Source: Parasponia andersonii (Eukaryota; Streptophyta; Magnoliopsida; Rosales; Cannabaceae). Taken from it: a stretch of DNA of 64,000 nt. Positions 1-11,479 of this stretch are shown here, in pieces; positions within the stretch are counted from its first letter, which is position 1, and every line of letters begins with the position of its first letter. The notes below the pieces were generated by a model that was not told the origin of the DNA, made no database searches, and saw only the letters and a program-made list of their open reading frames with translations. Where the stretch lies: contig JXTB01000116.1 of NCBI GenBank assembly GCA_002914805.1, positions 521,140 through 585,139 on the forward strand, written 5' to 3'. The translations under genes were made by a program, and so were the position numbers.

Positions 1-1169
1 TATTTTTAAATTCAAAATTTAAACAAATTAGGAAACTTATCTCTCCATAAATTTAAATTAATTAATTTAAAATTAATTAATTATTTAATTAATAACAATT
101 ATTAATTATATATAGATAAATTATTTATCTAGACAAAGTGTGCAGTAACGGAAACAATGTAATATCCAGTATAGTATTTATAAGAGGTGGAATTGGAACC
201 TATAGACCTGTAATTCAAACTCCAATAAATTATATGACAATCAATTAAACTCTTTAATTAATTTGTCTAATTTATTAATTCCAGTATTACTCCACTAAAA
301 ATATAGAATTGCACTCTTGAAGTTACAAAATTAATTTACTCAGAAAACAGCGAGCAGTCCATCGATTTAATCATTACATATAGTTCAATCCTCCATAGAT
401 AATTCATAATTGAAGCTAGGTTATATTCTGTTTACCTCTCCAATTACATCTTTATCCTTGTGTACCATTGATTCTCTAATGAACAATTAATTTATAAATC
501 TATTATAAATTGAGTACTCAAACTATTCAAGTCCTGAATCAATACACAAGGGAATCATCTTTCTAGCTTCCTAATGGAAGGAATGGATTCCATATCTGTA
601 AACTACATTCCCAGCTACTCATTTCATCATACTCCCAAGATATAAGTATTTTGATCTGTTTAAAAACAAACCTTTAACAAGTATGTCAAAGAACATAATG
701 TTATAAATAGGAGTCTATAACTACTCAGGATTAAGATTGATATACATATGATCATCGAGTGACATTATTTGAACTCTCAACAGTTAACGGAATTTATGTG
801 AGATTCAAATCATGTCTGGTCTAGTCCTATATAATCAAATTATATAAAGTACCTCTATTGTGATGTCAACACATCAATAGTCCAGATAAGACTATTACAT
901 TCTCAATGTTAATGGACTGTACTAATAATATTTAATTAAAGATCTCAAACTTTAATTAATTATTACGGACTATATTTAATTTATTATCCATAAATTTAAT
1001 CCTCATGTATATAACACTTATATGCTAAATTTATGGTCACGTAAATAAATCAGGAATTTTTTGATATTTAATAACATACCAATTATGCACAAATTCAAAT
1101 AGAAAAATGTCACTTTATTAATTCAACAAATATCTAAAATATACGTGCTTTTAGGGCATAACCCTAACA
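1..1169 (-). mobile_element. Copia-type LTR remnant, inverted, cut by the window edge
   Basis: Read on the minus strand, the right edge starts TGTTAGGGTTATGCCCTAAA, the 5' signature of a common class of plant copia LTRs. It shares recognisable blocks with the solo LTR at 13413-15211 in the opposite orientation. Examples are the opening TGTTRGG...TGCC(C/T)TA and a 'GAGTGCA ... TTAGTGGAGTA' block (here around 290-320 as its complement, there around 14335-14375). The other end lies outside the window, so length and target-site duplication are unknown. No coding domain is present. The copia assignment comes from the terminal motif and the related copy, not from protein homology. Confidence 0.55.
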
Positions 1170-2077
1170 CAATATTCATGCGCAAACGAGAGCACGTTGC
1201 AGGAGTTAACTTACAGGTTTGTAGGAACTCAGTAGCAAAATAATCTGAATGGGTTTGACTGAATTAGCACAGAAAATAGACTACAGCAGGGTTGGACTTA
1301 TTTCATTTCGAAACAAGAATAGAATAGGGTGCTACTCAGCTTTTGTATTCCTACAGGGCACATGTCCAATTCGGGTATGAATCTTTATCCAATAGCAGTA
1401 CCAAGTCGTATATAATCCAAAGACAAATATAGTAAATTCTTGTTTTGTAACGATCTAGTGACTCATTGTTGGATTTTCAAGTGGTCAACATACAAAGTCT
1501 CATCATCACCAACTAATTGAGTATTCAAATGCAAACTAAGTATATACTTGTATACCTCTCGCTAATCAGTAAGGAAAACCAGCACTCTTAATGTATCAAA
1601 ATAGATCATATGATGAGTTAATTGCCAAGTTGAAACAGAGCCAGTTTTTTAGTATATTGAAAGATACATTAATATAAGAGTTAATACTTTATAAACAAAT
1701 ACATATAAATGATAATGAATAAGGTATATAAGAGTAGCATTCTACATAAGAAAAATTCAAATAAACAATGAGTTCTTCCCACCACTGATTTTACTTTCCT
1801 CAAAACCATTGCCGAAAATCGCTTATACCAAAATACTTGCAGACTCCATGCTCAAAACTACATACATACATATACATATATAAATGCTCAGTAGAAAGTT
1901 ATGGCTAACGAGGACTTTTTTAATTATTTTTTCAACTTTTACCCCAGTTCTCAAATAAAAAATGCATATAATCATTATATAAGTAATACAACCAAAAAAA
2001 AAAAACCAGATAAATACAAAAACTAAAGGAATAAGACTCAACCTGGTAAAGTAGTTATGATATCCAATATACTATGT

Positions 2078-2081
<4 letters not shown>
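1170..2081. other. Gene-poor stretch, possibly intron or UTR of a minus-strand gene
   Basis: AT-rich sequence between the LTR remnant and a TA microsatellite. On the minus strand there is a short open stretch (about 1460-1560) ending in a stop, and a few possible splice sites, but nothing resembles a known protein. It could be intronic or 3' sequence of the candidate gene starting at 2332. I see no feature that can be defended alone. Confidence 0.3.

Positions 2082-2114
<33 letters not shown>
2082..2114. repeat. (TA)n microsatellite
   Basis: An uninterrupted TA run of about 16 dinucleotides, directly visible. It would lie in the first intron of the possible minus-strand gene that starts at 2332. 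Confidence 0.95.
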
Positions 2115-2115
<1 letters not shown>

Positions 2116-2266
2116 CAGCTTCGCTTTCGGATACTAGACTTTCTATATCGAAAATTCTTGTTCATAGCGATTTTGCTTTGATGAACCATGATTTCTACGA
2201 TTTGGGAATTGAAAAAGTAGGAAGAGAAAAAGAGAAAATTGGGGTGAAGAAAGCTGGGGCTTTTAC

Positions 2267-2332
2267 CTTGTTTGAGCTCGGGAAGCTGCGGTCTCTGCTC
2301 CTGGAAAAGTTTCTGGTCTCCAACGAATCCAT
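2267..2332 (-). CDS. Possible first coding exon of an unidentified minus-strand gene
   Basis: On the minus strand an ATG (2332-2330) follows a pyrimidine- and A-rich leader and the plant 5'-UTR-like string AAAACCCTAA. It opens 22 codons that end in an exact ...AACAAG|GTAAAAG donor at 2266. The peptide begins MDSLETRNFSRSRDRSFPSS and is rich in Ser and Arg, as in many plant N-termini. The next exons were not found: the sequence below it is a TA microsatellite and AT-rich DNA, and a copia LTR lies at 1-1169, so the gene may be interrupted or have long introns. I do not recognise the protein. Context-only call. Confidence 0.3.
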
Positions 2333-2414
2333 GATTCCCTGCTTAATTAGGGTTTTAGAGGTTTCTTTTTCCGTACGGAAATGTGGAGTCAATACGGAGA
2401 CTCTCTCAATCTGA

Positions 2415-4516
2415 AACTATAAATTTGTACAATAATAATTACGTCTTTTTCATTTTCTATACTTCTCGAAAAAAAATGTGAAAAATATTAGGTATTGGCG
2501 GGAAAGGAGAAGACTGGGCTTTTCCTTTTGGAGGCCCATATAAGAGGTTAGGGCTCCAGGCCCGCATAAAAATTATTTAATAGCCATAAAATGAGACTTT
2601 CAGTCAAATGGCTGAATTTTGGATCATTGTTTGCAAAATGGCCGTTTTTGAAGCACGGTTAACACGTGACCGAATTTTGAAAATTATTTTAAACTGATCA
2701 CTTTTCATGGGGATGGTAATTTGTGTTGGTGGGTCAGTTTTGTGTCAGATTGAAATCTAATTTATACACAAATTATGTCAATCTAAACTTGATTCGTGAC
2801 TCGTCATGTTAAAAAAATGTCAACACTAACTCGATTTGTACTTAAATTAGGTTGACTCAAATACGATCCATGTAATCCGCTTTGGTGAATAACATCTAAT
2901 TCATAATCTATTTTTGACCTATCAACCCAATTTTGACTCGCTAACCCGCTATGATCCGTATTTTTCTTTTTATATTTTTCTTTACTAAGTCTATTATTGT
3001 CTCGTTTCAAAATAAATAAATTAGAGGTAATTTATAAATACAACTAATAACTTATAATTATAAACAATATATTTATAATAACAGCTATAAACAAATTAAA
3101 TAAAAATATTTTTATAATTTAATTGTGCATATATTTTTTTGGTAGGTCAAGCGGGTTGACCCAAACCCGACCTATTTTTTTTATTCGTGTCATGCAGGTC
3201 AACCCAATTTCGACCTGCACCTTTTTTCTTTGACTCTAACCCGCAAAAAATCATGTCGTATTCGTATGTCGTCATGTCGTAACCTGAATTGCCACATTTT
3301 TTTTTTCATATTTAGTATATCAAAATATATTGATTTATTTTTTGAAAATTAATTCATTTTTAAAAAATTGACTTACTTTATAAAATTTGATTTACTTTAC
3401 AAAAAAATAGATCAACAAAAAAATGTCATTTATCAAAATAAAATCATAAAATGGTCATGTGTTAAATAGGTTAAAAAATGATCATTTTGTAAATTGATTT
3501 TAAATAAAAATGTCATTTCTTATAAATACTCCTATAAAATAGGGAATTTTTTTTCATGAATAACAGCTCTGCCAAAGTCTATTAGTTTTGTAGCAGTTTT
3601 CTTTTTTGAAAAGAAAAAAAAAAACTGTCAAAACTGCTAGGAATCTAATACAATTGTCCAAAACTACTACTTAGACTAAATTCATCTATAAATAAAATAA
3701 TCACGAGAAAATTAGACTTAGTAGCATTTCATGGGAGTTAGTTTTACCTTTAGTGTTTTTTTTTTTTTTGGGAAAAATATTTGTTTTCTTGTAAAGTTCA
3801 GAATTTGCCCCTAATTTTCTCTCAATTAATTGAGATTTATTTACTAACTGGATAGATATTACAGTATAAAACTATTACATTTCTAATTATATTAAATTAA
3901 CTATTATATGAAAAAGGTTGAAATTAGAATTGTTGTTTATGAAGGAAACCCTATAAATTACCTTGTGACTCACAGTGTCCATGAAGCAACTCCAAGATAG
4001 ACGCATGATTCTCTTTCCTCCAAATCACCTCTATGGGGAAAATATTAAAAGGGAGTATCAACTCTTGGGGTCTTTTTTTCCCCGGGAACTAATCTTGGGA
4101 TTTGAATGAAGTGGACCCAGTACTTTTTCTAGGCTAGGTATATCAAACCGATTTGTTTTTCTTCAAAAAAAAAAAATTAATACCTATCTTTTGTAGTGTG
4201 TTGCCTATTTTTCCCTTAGGCTTATCTCATCTGATATGGATTCTTTGTTTCTTTAATGCAAAGAATCTCCTCTTTTGCTCTTTTTATAGGCTTGTCTTCT
4301 CCTTCACTCTCATTCTCTTTTCGCATGTAACATAGAAATCTCATTCTTTTCTCTCTCTCATTCGTCTATTGATTCAATCTCTATCGTATCTTTTTCATTA
4401 GTTTTCATTTTGTTCGCAGGGTCTTTGTTTTTTTTATGGTCAATTGTTGAGATATTTTCTTCATTTTTATTTATTTCAAGCTTTTTTTGTGTGTTTTTGT
4501 TCTTGATACGAAGAGT
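2415..4516. other. Intergenic, AT-rich, with degenerate GGGTTGACC-type dispersed repeat
   Basis: No gene is supported. From about 2725 to 3300 there are repeated variants of GGGTTGACC, GGTCAACCC and related words on both strands (for example 3150-3165 and 3195-3215), a composition often seen in plant non-autonomous transposons and LTR debris. The rest is A/T homopolymer-rich sequence. The longest open frames (for example 4153-4335) are low-complexity Phe/Leu/Ser translations of T-rich DNA and are rejected as genes. Confidence 0.5.
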
Positions 4517-4533
4517 ATATATATATATATATG

Positions 4534-4773
4534 GTTTCCAATCCAATAAGTATTTTTTTTCTTTATCTATGGGTAGATATTTTTTTTTAACCATTGGATC
4601 ACCATCTAATAGTGATCCAATAACTATAGTGAAGTGCATGAAAAGACTTACATCATTAATGCTCTTTCTCTCTCTTATTTTTTACAATAAAAAAATATAC
4701 ATGCTAAATTTTCATTGGCCAAATTGATACCTATGCATAAGTTAAAAAAAAAATACATACTGGATTGGTGCCC
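4534..4773 (+). mobile_element. MITE family copy A, flanked by TA microsatellites
   Basis: A 240-bp unit whose ends are inverted repeats: CCAATCCAATAAGTATTT at the left and its imperfect complement AAATACATACTGGATTGG at the right. It sits between a TA run (4517-4533) and another TA run (4774-4797). The interior carries words shared with copies B and C, such as 'GTGCATGAAAAGAC' and 'AAATTTTCATTGGCCAAATT'. It has no coding capacity. The TA-rich flanks suggest a Stowaway-like or microsatellite-targeting (Micron-like) MITE. Confidence 0.7.
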
Positions 4774-4796
4774 TATATATATATATTTATATATAT

Positions 4797-4970
4797 TGCT
4801 AATTCAGTAAGTATATTCTTTTTTATTTATGTGTTGGTGATTTGACGACTATAATAAGATGCATGAAAAAATGTACATTATTAATAATGTGCATTCTAAA
4901 TTTTCATTAGCCAAATTAATACCTATGTATATGTTAAAAAAAAAAAACTTACTAGATTAGTGCTCTTACT
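4797..4970 (+). mobile_element. MITE family copy B, diverged, direct orientation
   Basis: A second, shorter copy about 25 bp after copy A, in the same orientation. Its left end CTAATTCAGTAAGTAT and right end ACTTACTAGATTAGTG are inverted repeats, and the interior retains 'GATGCATGAAAAAATG' and 'AAATTTTCATTAGCCAAATT'. The flanks are again TA-rich. Confidence 0.6.
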
Positions 4971-6026
4971 TATAGTATGTTAAATATATACAGATATATA
5001 TATTCATTTATCCTTTTTTATTTATATAAAAAAGAAAGAAATTATATCACAAAAATCAAATCCTTGATCGACTTTTTCAAACTATACTACTTAGAAAGTA
5101 TATATGTAAACAAGGATTTGATTTTATTATATAAGTTTAAAACGTATTTAACGAGTATAAATGTTACACTACAACCAAAATCCTATGTAATGTTTAAAAA
5201 TGTCATTGTCACTTACTTATGGTGACATTTATGAAATTAATGATATTTGTAGCAATTAAAGGATACCCATTTTATTAAAAACTTATTGATACTCAAAATG
5301 TCATTATCATCTTTTTTAGTGGCTTCTATTAAATGCTATTAAATAGTATTAGTGTAACTTGCAAACGTCATTAAATTATTTAACTTAACAAATAAAATAT
5401 ATTTTCAAATTATAAAAAAAAATTTTAGTGCCATTTTAACAATGTTACTAAACTACATTATTGACATTCAAAAAGAATGTCACTAATCTAATCACTATAA
5501 GAAAATTCAGCCACAAAAATTTTGGTTTCTATTTTTTTTTAATGTTACAAAATATTATATAATAAAAATTTATTTTCATTTTTTAATTTCCAATAAGAAG
5601 AACATGTTACCAAACGTTTGTTTGCTAATTAATATATATTTATATAGGTTTTTTATTTTCATGTAAATAAATTGTTTTAGTAGGTTTATTTTTTTATAAT
5701 TATTTCATAGAGAAATTCCAATGTAATATCAAACATAAAATTAAAAAAAAATTGAAAAATAAAGAATAAATTAATATATATTAATACAATATTCAAGTTT
5801 GCATGATTCAAAATTTACACAAACATATATAGAATTTAAGCTTACATAGTTATAGCATCTGCGAAAATAGTGAATTGAGTTCTTGATTTGGCTTAAATAG
5901 TCCATACACCTATTTCATCTTCACGTCTCATCCACCTTAAAAATAAACCAAGAAGAGAGAAATAAATAATATTATGTACTGAAAAACAATATCGAAGTTT
6001 CCAATAGAAGTAAAAAGAAAGAAGAG
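4971..6026. other. AT-rich spacer, no gene
   Basis: Between MITE copy B and a short tandem repeat. The sequence is more than three-quarters A/T with many homopolymers. The only sizeable open frame (4977-5225) is Ile/Tyr/Lys-rich and shows no domain, so it is not called. Confidence 0.5.
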
Positions 6027-6168
6027 ATATACTTACTGCTGGGGGAAGTTTTTAATATTGTAGTAAATATTGTTACTATGTGGAATATACTTACTGTTGA
6101 GGGAAGTTTTTAATATTGTAGTAAATATTGTTACTATGTGGAATATACTTACTGCTGGGGGAACTTTT
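6027..6168. repeat. 58-bp tandem repeat, about 2.4 copies
   Basis: The word ATATACTTACTG recurs at 6027, 6085 and 6143, giving a constant 58-bp period. Neighbouring units differ by only a few substitutions (CTGGGGG, TTGAGGG, CTGGGGG). The third unit breaks off after about 26 bp. High identity suggests a recent local duplication. Confidence 0.9.
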
Positions 6169-6573
6169 TTACATAGTAAAATTTCTTTTCATTATCGTTA
6201 TTTTCTTTAGTGTGTTTTTAATTCGTTATTTTAGTTCTCAAAAAAAAATATTTGTAATTGCATTATGTTTGTGCGTTAGTTCCTATTTGTTAGCATTATA
6301 TACGTTTTTCTTATGTTTATTTTTTGATCGAAAAAACACAAAAAACAAAAAAATTATATATAAAAAAGAAAAAAAAAAAAAACCTTTTACGTTGTAGGTT
6401 CTTGTATTTGCATTTGTTTTTAATGTATTAAAATCTTTGTTTTCTCACGATTCATAGAATCTCAGTTATTTGTTAGTTTTATTTAGTTTATGTTTCTGTC
6501 TGTTAATTTTATTTACCTATACATATGATAATAAAAAAAATTAAAAGAAAAGAGGTTCAACGCACGCAAAGAT

Positions 6574-6622
<49 letters not shown>
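6169..6622. other. AT-rich spacer ending in a long TA microsatellite
   Basis: T-rich and A-rich low-complexity DNA followed by an uninterrupted TA run at about 6579-6622 that directly abuts MITE copy C. No coding or regulatory feature was found. Confidence 0.6.
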
Positions 6623-6626
<4 letters not shown>

Positions 6627-6835
6627 CTAGTAGGTATTTTTTTTTTTTACCTATACATAAGTATCAATTTGGCCAATAAAAATTTAGCATACATATTTTT
6701 TTTATTGTAAAAAATAAAAGAGAGAAAGAACATTAATGATGCACGTCTTTTCATGCACTTCATTATAGACATTAGATCATGGTGATCTAACGGCTAAAAA
6801 AAATATCAAAAAAAATACCTATTAGATTGGCAACC
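6623..6835 (-). mobile_element. MITE family copy C, inverted relative to A and B
   Basis: Read on the minus strand this is nearly colinear with copy A: it starts GGTTGCCAATCTAATAGGTA, has the conserved interior, and ends with an A-run followed by TACCTACTAGATTT. It is flanked by TA runs at about 6579-6622 and 6836-6855. With copy A it forms an inverted pair about 1.85 kb apart, so the DNA from 4534 to 6835 could fold as a large hairpin. I interpret it as independent insertion of the same family. Confidence 0.7.
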
Positions 6836-6855
6836 ATATATATATATATTTATAT

Positions 6856-7334
6856 ACTTCTTTACATTGTTAGTACATAATCAATTTGAATTTATTTTTT
6901 TTCTTTCTTCTTTCTTAACATAATTTTAGATTTTTCTTTTTACTTGTCGGAATAATAATTTGAGATTTGAGGATTTTATTTTAATCTTTTTTTTTAGAAT
7001 TAAGTCTTTTCTTTAATTGTTGATTTATCTTTAATTGTTTAAATTAATTTCCTTTTGTAGTTCGTATTAATTCTTAAGATTTGATTACATTGTGATTAGT
7101 TGATCATCTTAGATAGTTTAATTTGTAATTAATTTGCATAATTTGATAGATTTAGATTAGCGTTGACATTTTTTTCCAATAAAATAATAATAATAATAAA
7201 AATATTGTTTTGGTTTTATGAGTTGAGAGAGAAACGAGCTTGGGAGACTTATTAGAAGACTCGAATTTGAGCCATCACTTAGTCCTTGAACCATCAGTGA
7301 AGTCTCATTCGATTCTTGGTCTAGCATTGCATTG
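6856..7334 (+). other. Probable left flank (leader) of the Athila-type element
   Basis: No gene. From about 7195 to 7334 the sequence is less AT-rich and abuts the Galadriel-like insertion. ATTG at 7331-7334 matches ATTG at 13304-13307 on the other side, so 7334 and 13308 were contiguous before insertion. Because the right flank leads within 30 bp to an Athila-type gag start, this left flank is inferred to be Athila 5' leader. I could not recognise an Athila 5' LTR or PBS here. Confidence 0.35.
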
Positions 7335-7994
7335 TGTCGTGATCCTAACCTCAAACTAGATAATTGTGCAGTATTTAGTACAGTTCGTCGTACTAAGTCA
7401 GTCTACCAACACTCAAGAAAGAGACTTAGAGTAAGTTGTAAGACAAAGTGACAAAGGATAACAGAGTTTGAGTAAATGAAAGTTTTGTATTACTCTTAGC
7501 ATGCTTACAACTCTCACAAATGGGACTTATATACAAATGAACCCAAGAGGTCCTTTATATAGGCAAAGTCTAAACCAACTAAGGGTTATGATCATGCCAA
7601 GTGGCATGATCTTATAAAAGGTCTAGAATCTTCCTAAATAAAATAATAATATCTACAAAGATATTTAAATGGAGAAATCAAGAACAAGCATGACCTAGAT
7701 TCTTTCATGAAGTTCACCCACCATCTTGGCTCTTTTAAGTCATTCAATGAGCTTCTAATCCATCTAAACCTATCTAGTACCATCCGACATTGTCTATAGC
7801 CTTCTAGGACTTAGTAACACCAACTAGAGTCTTTTAGTATGGCCAAGACCTCTCTTGATCATTCTAGAATTGTCCACTATATTCTAGGACCTTCTCCCTT
7901 CCTCTTGGGTAAATAGTATATATATAGAGAGGATCTTAGGACCATGGGGCAGCAACATTTGGATTTTAAGGAGCCAAATGAGTGGGGCGTAACA
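7335..7994 (-). repeat. 3' LTR of the chromovirus
   Basis: A 660-bp copy that begins TGTCGTGATCCTAA on the + strand and ends ...GCGTAACA. It aligns along its length with 12690-13303 and is preceded by ATTG (7331-7334). The two LTRs differ at many positions and by about 46 bp in length, so the insertion is not recent. Confidence 0.88.
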
Positions 7995-8003
7995 CCCCCC
8001 TAA
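7995..8003 (-). other. Polypurine tract
   Basis: On the minus strand TTAGGGGGG lies immediately 5' of the 3' LTR start TGTTACG. That is the place and composition expected for the plus-strand priming site of an LTR retrotransposon. Confidence 0.8.
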
Positions 8004-8032
8004 CTTAAGTTCGTGACGTCCCGGTCGCGCCA

Positions 8033-8145
8033 TCTATTTTGAACCACTCGATATAGTTTGTGAATTGCCGTAAGGCATCCTCATGCTCCCAGCTAGCCTC
8101 GGCCTCAGGCAAATTCTTCTATTTTACTAGGTATTTTCGATAATT
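8033..8145 (-). pseudogene. Chromodomain at the integrase C-terminus
   Basis: The minus-strand translation shows the chromovirus chromodomain core: a YLVK segment, then NLPEAEASWEHEDALRQF. In the family an invariant Trp follows YLVK. Here the codon is TAG instead of TGG, so the domain is cut by a nonsense mutation. In living chromoviruses this domain guides integration to particular chromatin. Its presence separates the element from Athila and Tat lineages. Confidence 0.8.
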
Positions 8146-8739
8146 AGGCACACCACATCTGCGAGTCAAGTGATCAGCCAAACTACCCTCTACCTCTTTA
8201 TCAAAAGAAGTTGCCATCGCAGTAGGAGCTCTTTTGGACTCGTCCCTTAAAAGATCTTCCTCGTCTCTATGGTAAGATTTTAGCATGTTAATATGGAAGA
8301 TAGAGAAAATCTTTCACTTAATAGGGAGTTGAAGATCATAGGAGACCTTACTTACATACTTAAGTACTAGAAATGTACCTTCGTACTTGCGCACTAACCC
8401 TTTTTGCACTTTTCTTAAGGTTTTGAATTGTTAGGATAGTAGCTTGATAAGGATTAAATCCCTCTTTTGGTATTCAACTTGCCTCCTCTTTTTGTCGGCC
8501 CACTTTTTCATTCTTTTAGAAGCTTTGTTTAAGTAGGCCCTAGCCAATTCTGCTTATTCATGCCATGTCTTAGCAAACTTGAATGTCGCTGGACTTTTTC
8601 TGCCATAACTTGTCGCTAAGACATGTGGGGTCATAGGTTGTTGATCTATAACTATCTCAAAGAGGCTTTTACCCGTGGACTCACTCCTTTGTAAGTTAAA
8701 GGAAAATTGGGCTACATTAAGTAATTTTGCCCAATCCTT

Positions 8740-9110
8740 TTAGTTGGCACTCACAAAGTGTCTTAAGGATAACTCTAGCAAGGTGTACATCCTCTCTGTC
8801 TGGCCATCACTTTGGAGATGAAAATTAGTAAAAAAGTTCAAGTTCGAACTCATTAACTTGAACAATTCTGTCCAAAACCTTCCAATGAATCGAGGCTCAC
8901 AATCACTTACAATGTTTGACGGCACTCCCCAAAACTTCACAACGTGCTTTATAAAGAGCTGTGCAGTCTCATCGGTAGGATAATCGAGTGAAGCAGGTAT
9001 GAAGGTGGCATACTTGCTGAAGCGATCAACTACCACTATAACACTGCCAAAGCCTTCCAACTTAGGCAGACTAGTGATAAAGTCCTTAGAGACACTTTCC
9101 TATGGCCTCT
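8740..9110 (-). pseudogene. Integrase core fragment (chromovirus)
   Basis: The minus-strand frame 9060-8740 reads through the rve-type core: the VVVDRFSKYATF strand, then a GVP..IVSD segment and the DGQTER motif that holds the catalytic Glu region. The frame continues upstream to about 9110 but is interrupted by a TAG where the family has Trp. A TAA replaces a Gln codon just after 8740. Sequence from 9110 to 9700 is further decayed and should contain the H2C2 zinc-binding region, which I did not resolve. Confidence 0.85.
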
Positions 9111-9734
9111 CAAGAAAGGGGAAAGATTCCAACAATTTGCTCGGTGATTGTTTTTCCACCTTGTCTTGTTAGTACATAAGACAAGTTCGCACATAGGCCT
9201 CGACATCATCCCTCAGTTGAGGCAAATAATAGATAGCTTTGATAAGAGCAAAAGTACATTTTTGACCTGGGTGACCCACCCACAAAGAATCGTGGCCTCT
9301 TTAATAAGCTCTTTCCTTAAGTTTTCCCACTTAGGCATATAGAGTTAGTTGGTTTTGGCATAGAAAAGTCCGTTATTCAACCAAAAGTGTCTCATTTTTC
9401 CTCCCTTCACTAGGGGCAGCAGGCTCTTTGTAAGAACATCATGTTCTAACCCTTCTTGATTTTCTCCATCAATATGCTATTGAGCTTGCTCAAGACAACC
9501 AACTCTACCTTTCTACTTAGGGTATCTGCCATGAGATTGGTCTTCCCAGGTTTGTATTCAAGCCTATTGTCAAATTCTGTCAAGAAGTCTTACCATCGAG
9601 CTTGCTTGGGACTTAGCTTTTTTTGAGTTTGAAAGTAGCTTATGGCTACATTATCAGTCATGATCATAAAGTGAGTGACCAACAAGTAGTGTGCCATACT
9701 CTTAGACAAGGGATAATTACAGCCATCTCTTTTT

Positions 9735-10061
9735 CTACACCGTGTAGCGTCTCTCGGTATCATTGAGCTTGTGGCTTTCATAAGCATTGGAACGCCCTTC
9801 TTGCATTAGTACTTTGCTAATAGCAAAGTCAAAGGTATCCGTATGAAGCTCATATGCCTTAGAGTGGTCAAGCAAATTGAGAATCGGATCTGTGCTTACC
9901 GCCTTCCTCAAGTCTTCGAATGAGACTTGACACTCAGGCATCCACTCCCGAGACTTATTATTCTTGAGCAGTTTAGTGAATAACGACGCTTTTGTTGAGT
10001 AAAACTTGATGTACTGCCTATAGTAGTTCACAATTCCGAGAAAAGATCTCAACTCTGCCAC
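9735..10061 (-). pseudogene. RNase H region of the chromovirus
   Basis: 108 codons on the minus strand. They start with the RT thumb signature LRSFLGIVNYYRQYI and continue to the RNase H opening (ELHTDTFDFAISKVLMQEG). In active relatives the D of 'TDAS' is catalytic; here the segment reads TDTF, so the Asp is present but the following residues are changed. The frame ends near 'TERRYTV', the segment usually followed by 'EKE'. It is separated from the RT frame by a short break. Confidence 0.85.
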
Positions 10062-10076
10062 TTTAGTTGGAGGCTC

Positions 10077-10680
10077 CTACTCTTGGATGGCTTGCACCTT
10101 AACTTCATCCATCATAAGTTTTTCATCCTTTATCTTATGCCCTAGGAACATCACTTCCTTTTGGGTGAAGGAGTACTTCTCTTTCTTGATGAATAGTTGG
10201 TTTTCCCTTAAGACCTCAAACACCTTTCTCAAATGTTCTAGGTGCTCTTCCGTGGACTTGCTATAGATGACTATATCATCAAGATAGCCTACGACAAATC
10301 GATCGAGGATGGGATTGAATAGCTTATTCATGATGGTGCAGAAAATATCAAGTGCATTGGTAAGACCAAATAGCATGACTAAGAACTCATAAACACCATA
10401 CCTTGTCACACATGTGGTCTTGGGCTCATCTCCCTATACTATGCACACTTGGTAGTACTCCGAGTGTAGATCAAGCTTCAAGAAATATCTAGCATTTCCA
10501 AGTTGATCAAACAAGTCAGTAATAAGTAGGATGAGGTACTTGTTCTTTACCATTATCTTATTAAGAGCCCAGTAATCAATGTACATTCTTAGTGACCCAT
10601 CTTTCTTCTTCTAGAATAATACCGGGGCACCGAAAGGGGCTTTAGAGGGCCTGATGAAACCCATATCAAGTAACTCTTTT
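10077..10680 (-). pseudogene. Reverse transcriptase of the chromovirus
   Basis: The open part (10409-10077) shows LFGLTNA, the catalytic box as YLDD (YVDD or YLDD in the family) and FLGHKI. Upstream on the minus strand, about 10440-10540, the first catalytic Asp segment is still readable as YFLKLDL..YYQV. An in-frame stop separates it from the box downstream. The Galadriel-type string GDEPKTTCVTRYG precedes the open frame, which supports the clade call. Confidence 0.88.
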
Positions 10681-11147
10681 AGTTATTTCTAGAGTTTTGC
10701 TAACTCCGAAGTGGCCATTCGATAGAGACTCATCGCGAGTGGCCTTGTGCTTTACTCAAGCTCGATTTTATGATCCACCTCCCTCTTAGGTGGAAGTTTC
10801 TTGGGCAGGGTATCAGACATCACATCTTAGAATTTATCCAAGATAGCTTGCACCTCCATGGGCAAGTCACCTTGAGGGTCCAACTCTTTATCATCGTGCT
10901 CCTTTAGGGTGGTCAAGTAACTCTCCTTCTCTCTTTTCAAGCCCTTCTTAAATTAAAGTGCAAAGAGTACTTTATTTTATACTTTTGTGGACTGCTTTAT
11001 TAGTACCACACAAGCCTTTTCACTATCTATGATGTACATAGAGTTGGAAAAAAGAACAGGAAATGCCCGCATGGCATCAAAGAACTCTAAACCAAGCACC
11101 ACTGTAAAGTCATCCGTTAGCACCACTGATAAGTCAAGTTGGCCAGC

Positions 11148-11345
11148 TCATGCACCTAGGCTAGCCTTGACTCTATGAGTAACCCCATGGATAGGGCATG
11201 CTGTTGAATTTACTGTTTTGAGGGAGCCTCCTTTATTGGACATCAACAAGCCCAACCGCGTAGCTTCCTCGATAGAGATAAAGTTGTGGGATATGCCCAT
11301 GTCAACCAAGACTTTTGTGGCCTTGCCATTGATTGTTGCATCCAC
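11148..11345 (-). pseudogene. Retropepsin-like protease of the chromovirus
   Basis: 65 codons on the minus strand, with the active-site region LVDMGISHNFIS. The family's catalytic triad is Asp-Thr/Ser-Gly. Here the middle residue is Met (ATG), one transition from the usual ACG Thr, so the enzyme would be compromised. It lies between the gag zinc knuckle and the RT, as expected for a chromovirus polyprotein. Confidence 0.8.
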
Positions 11346-11479
11346 AAAGAGTAAGTCCTTAGCTTGTGACTTAGGGGCTGATTGTAAGGCATTAAAGAGT
11401 TGTAAGGAACTAATACGTGCACCATTATCTTCCCTATCATCTCCTTCTTGGCTTGGCTCGGAGGTGATTAAAGCATTGA

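Noticed and set aside
4358-4727. Open frames on both strands
   Set aside because: They are translations of MITE copy A and the adjacent T-rich DNA.
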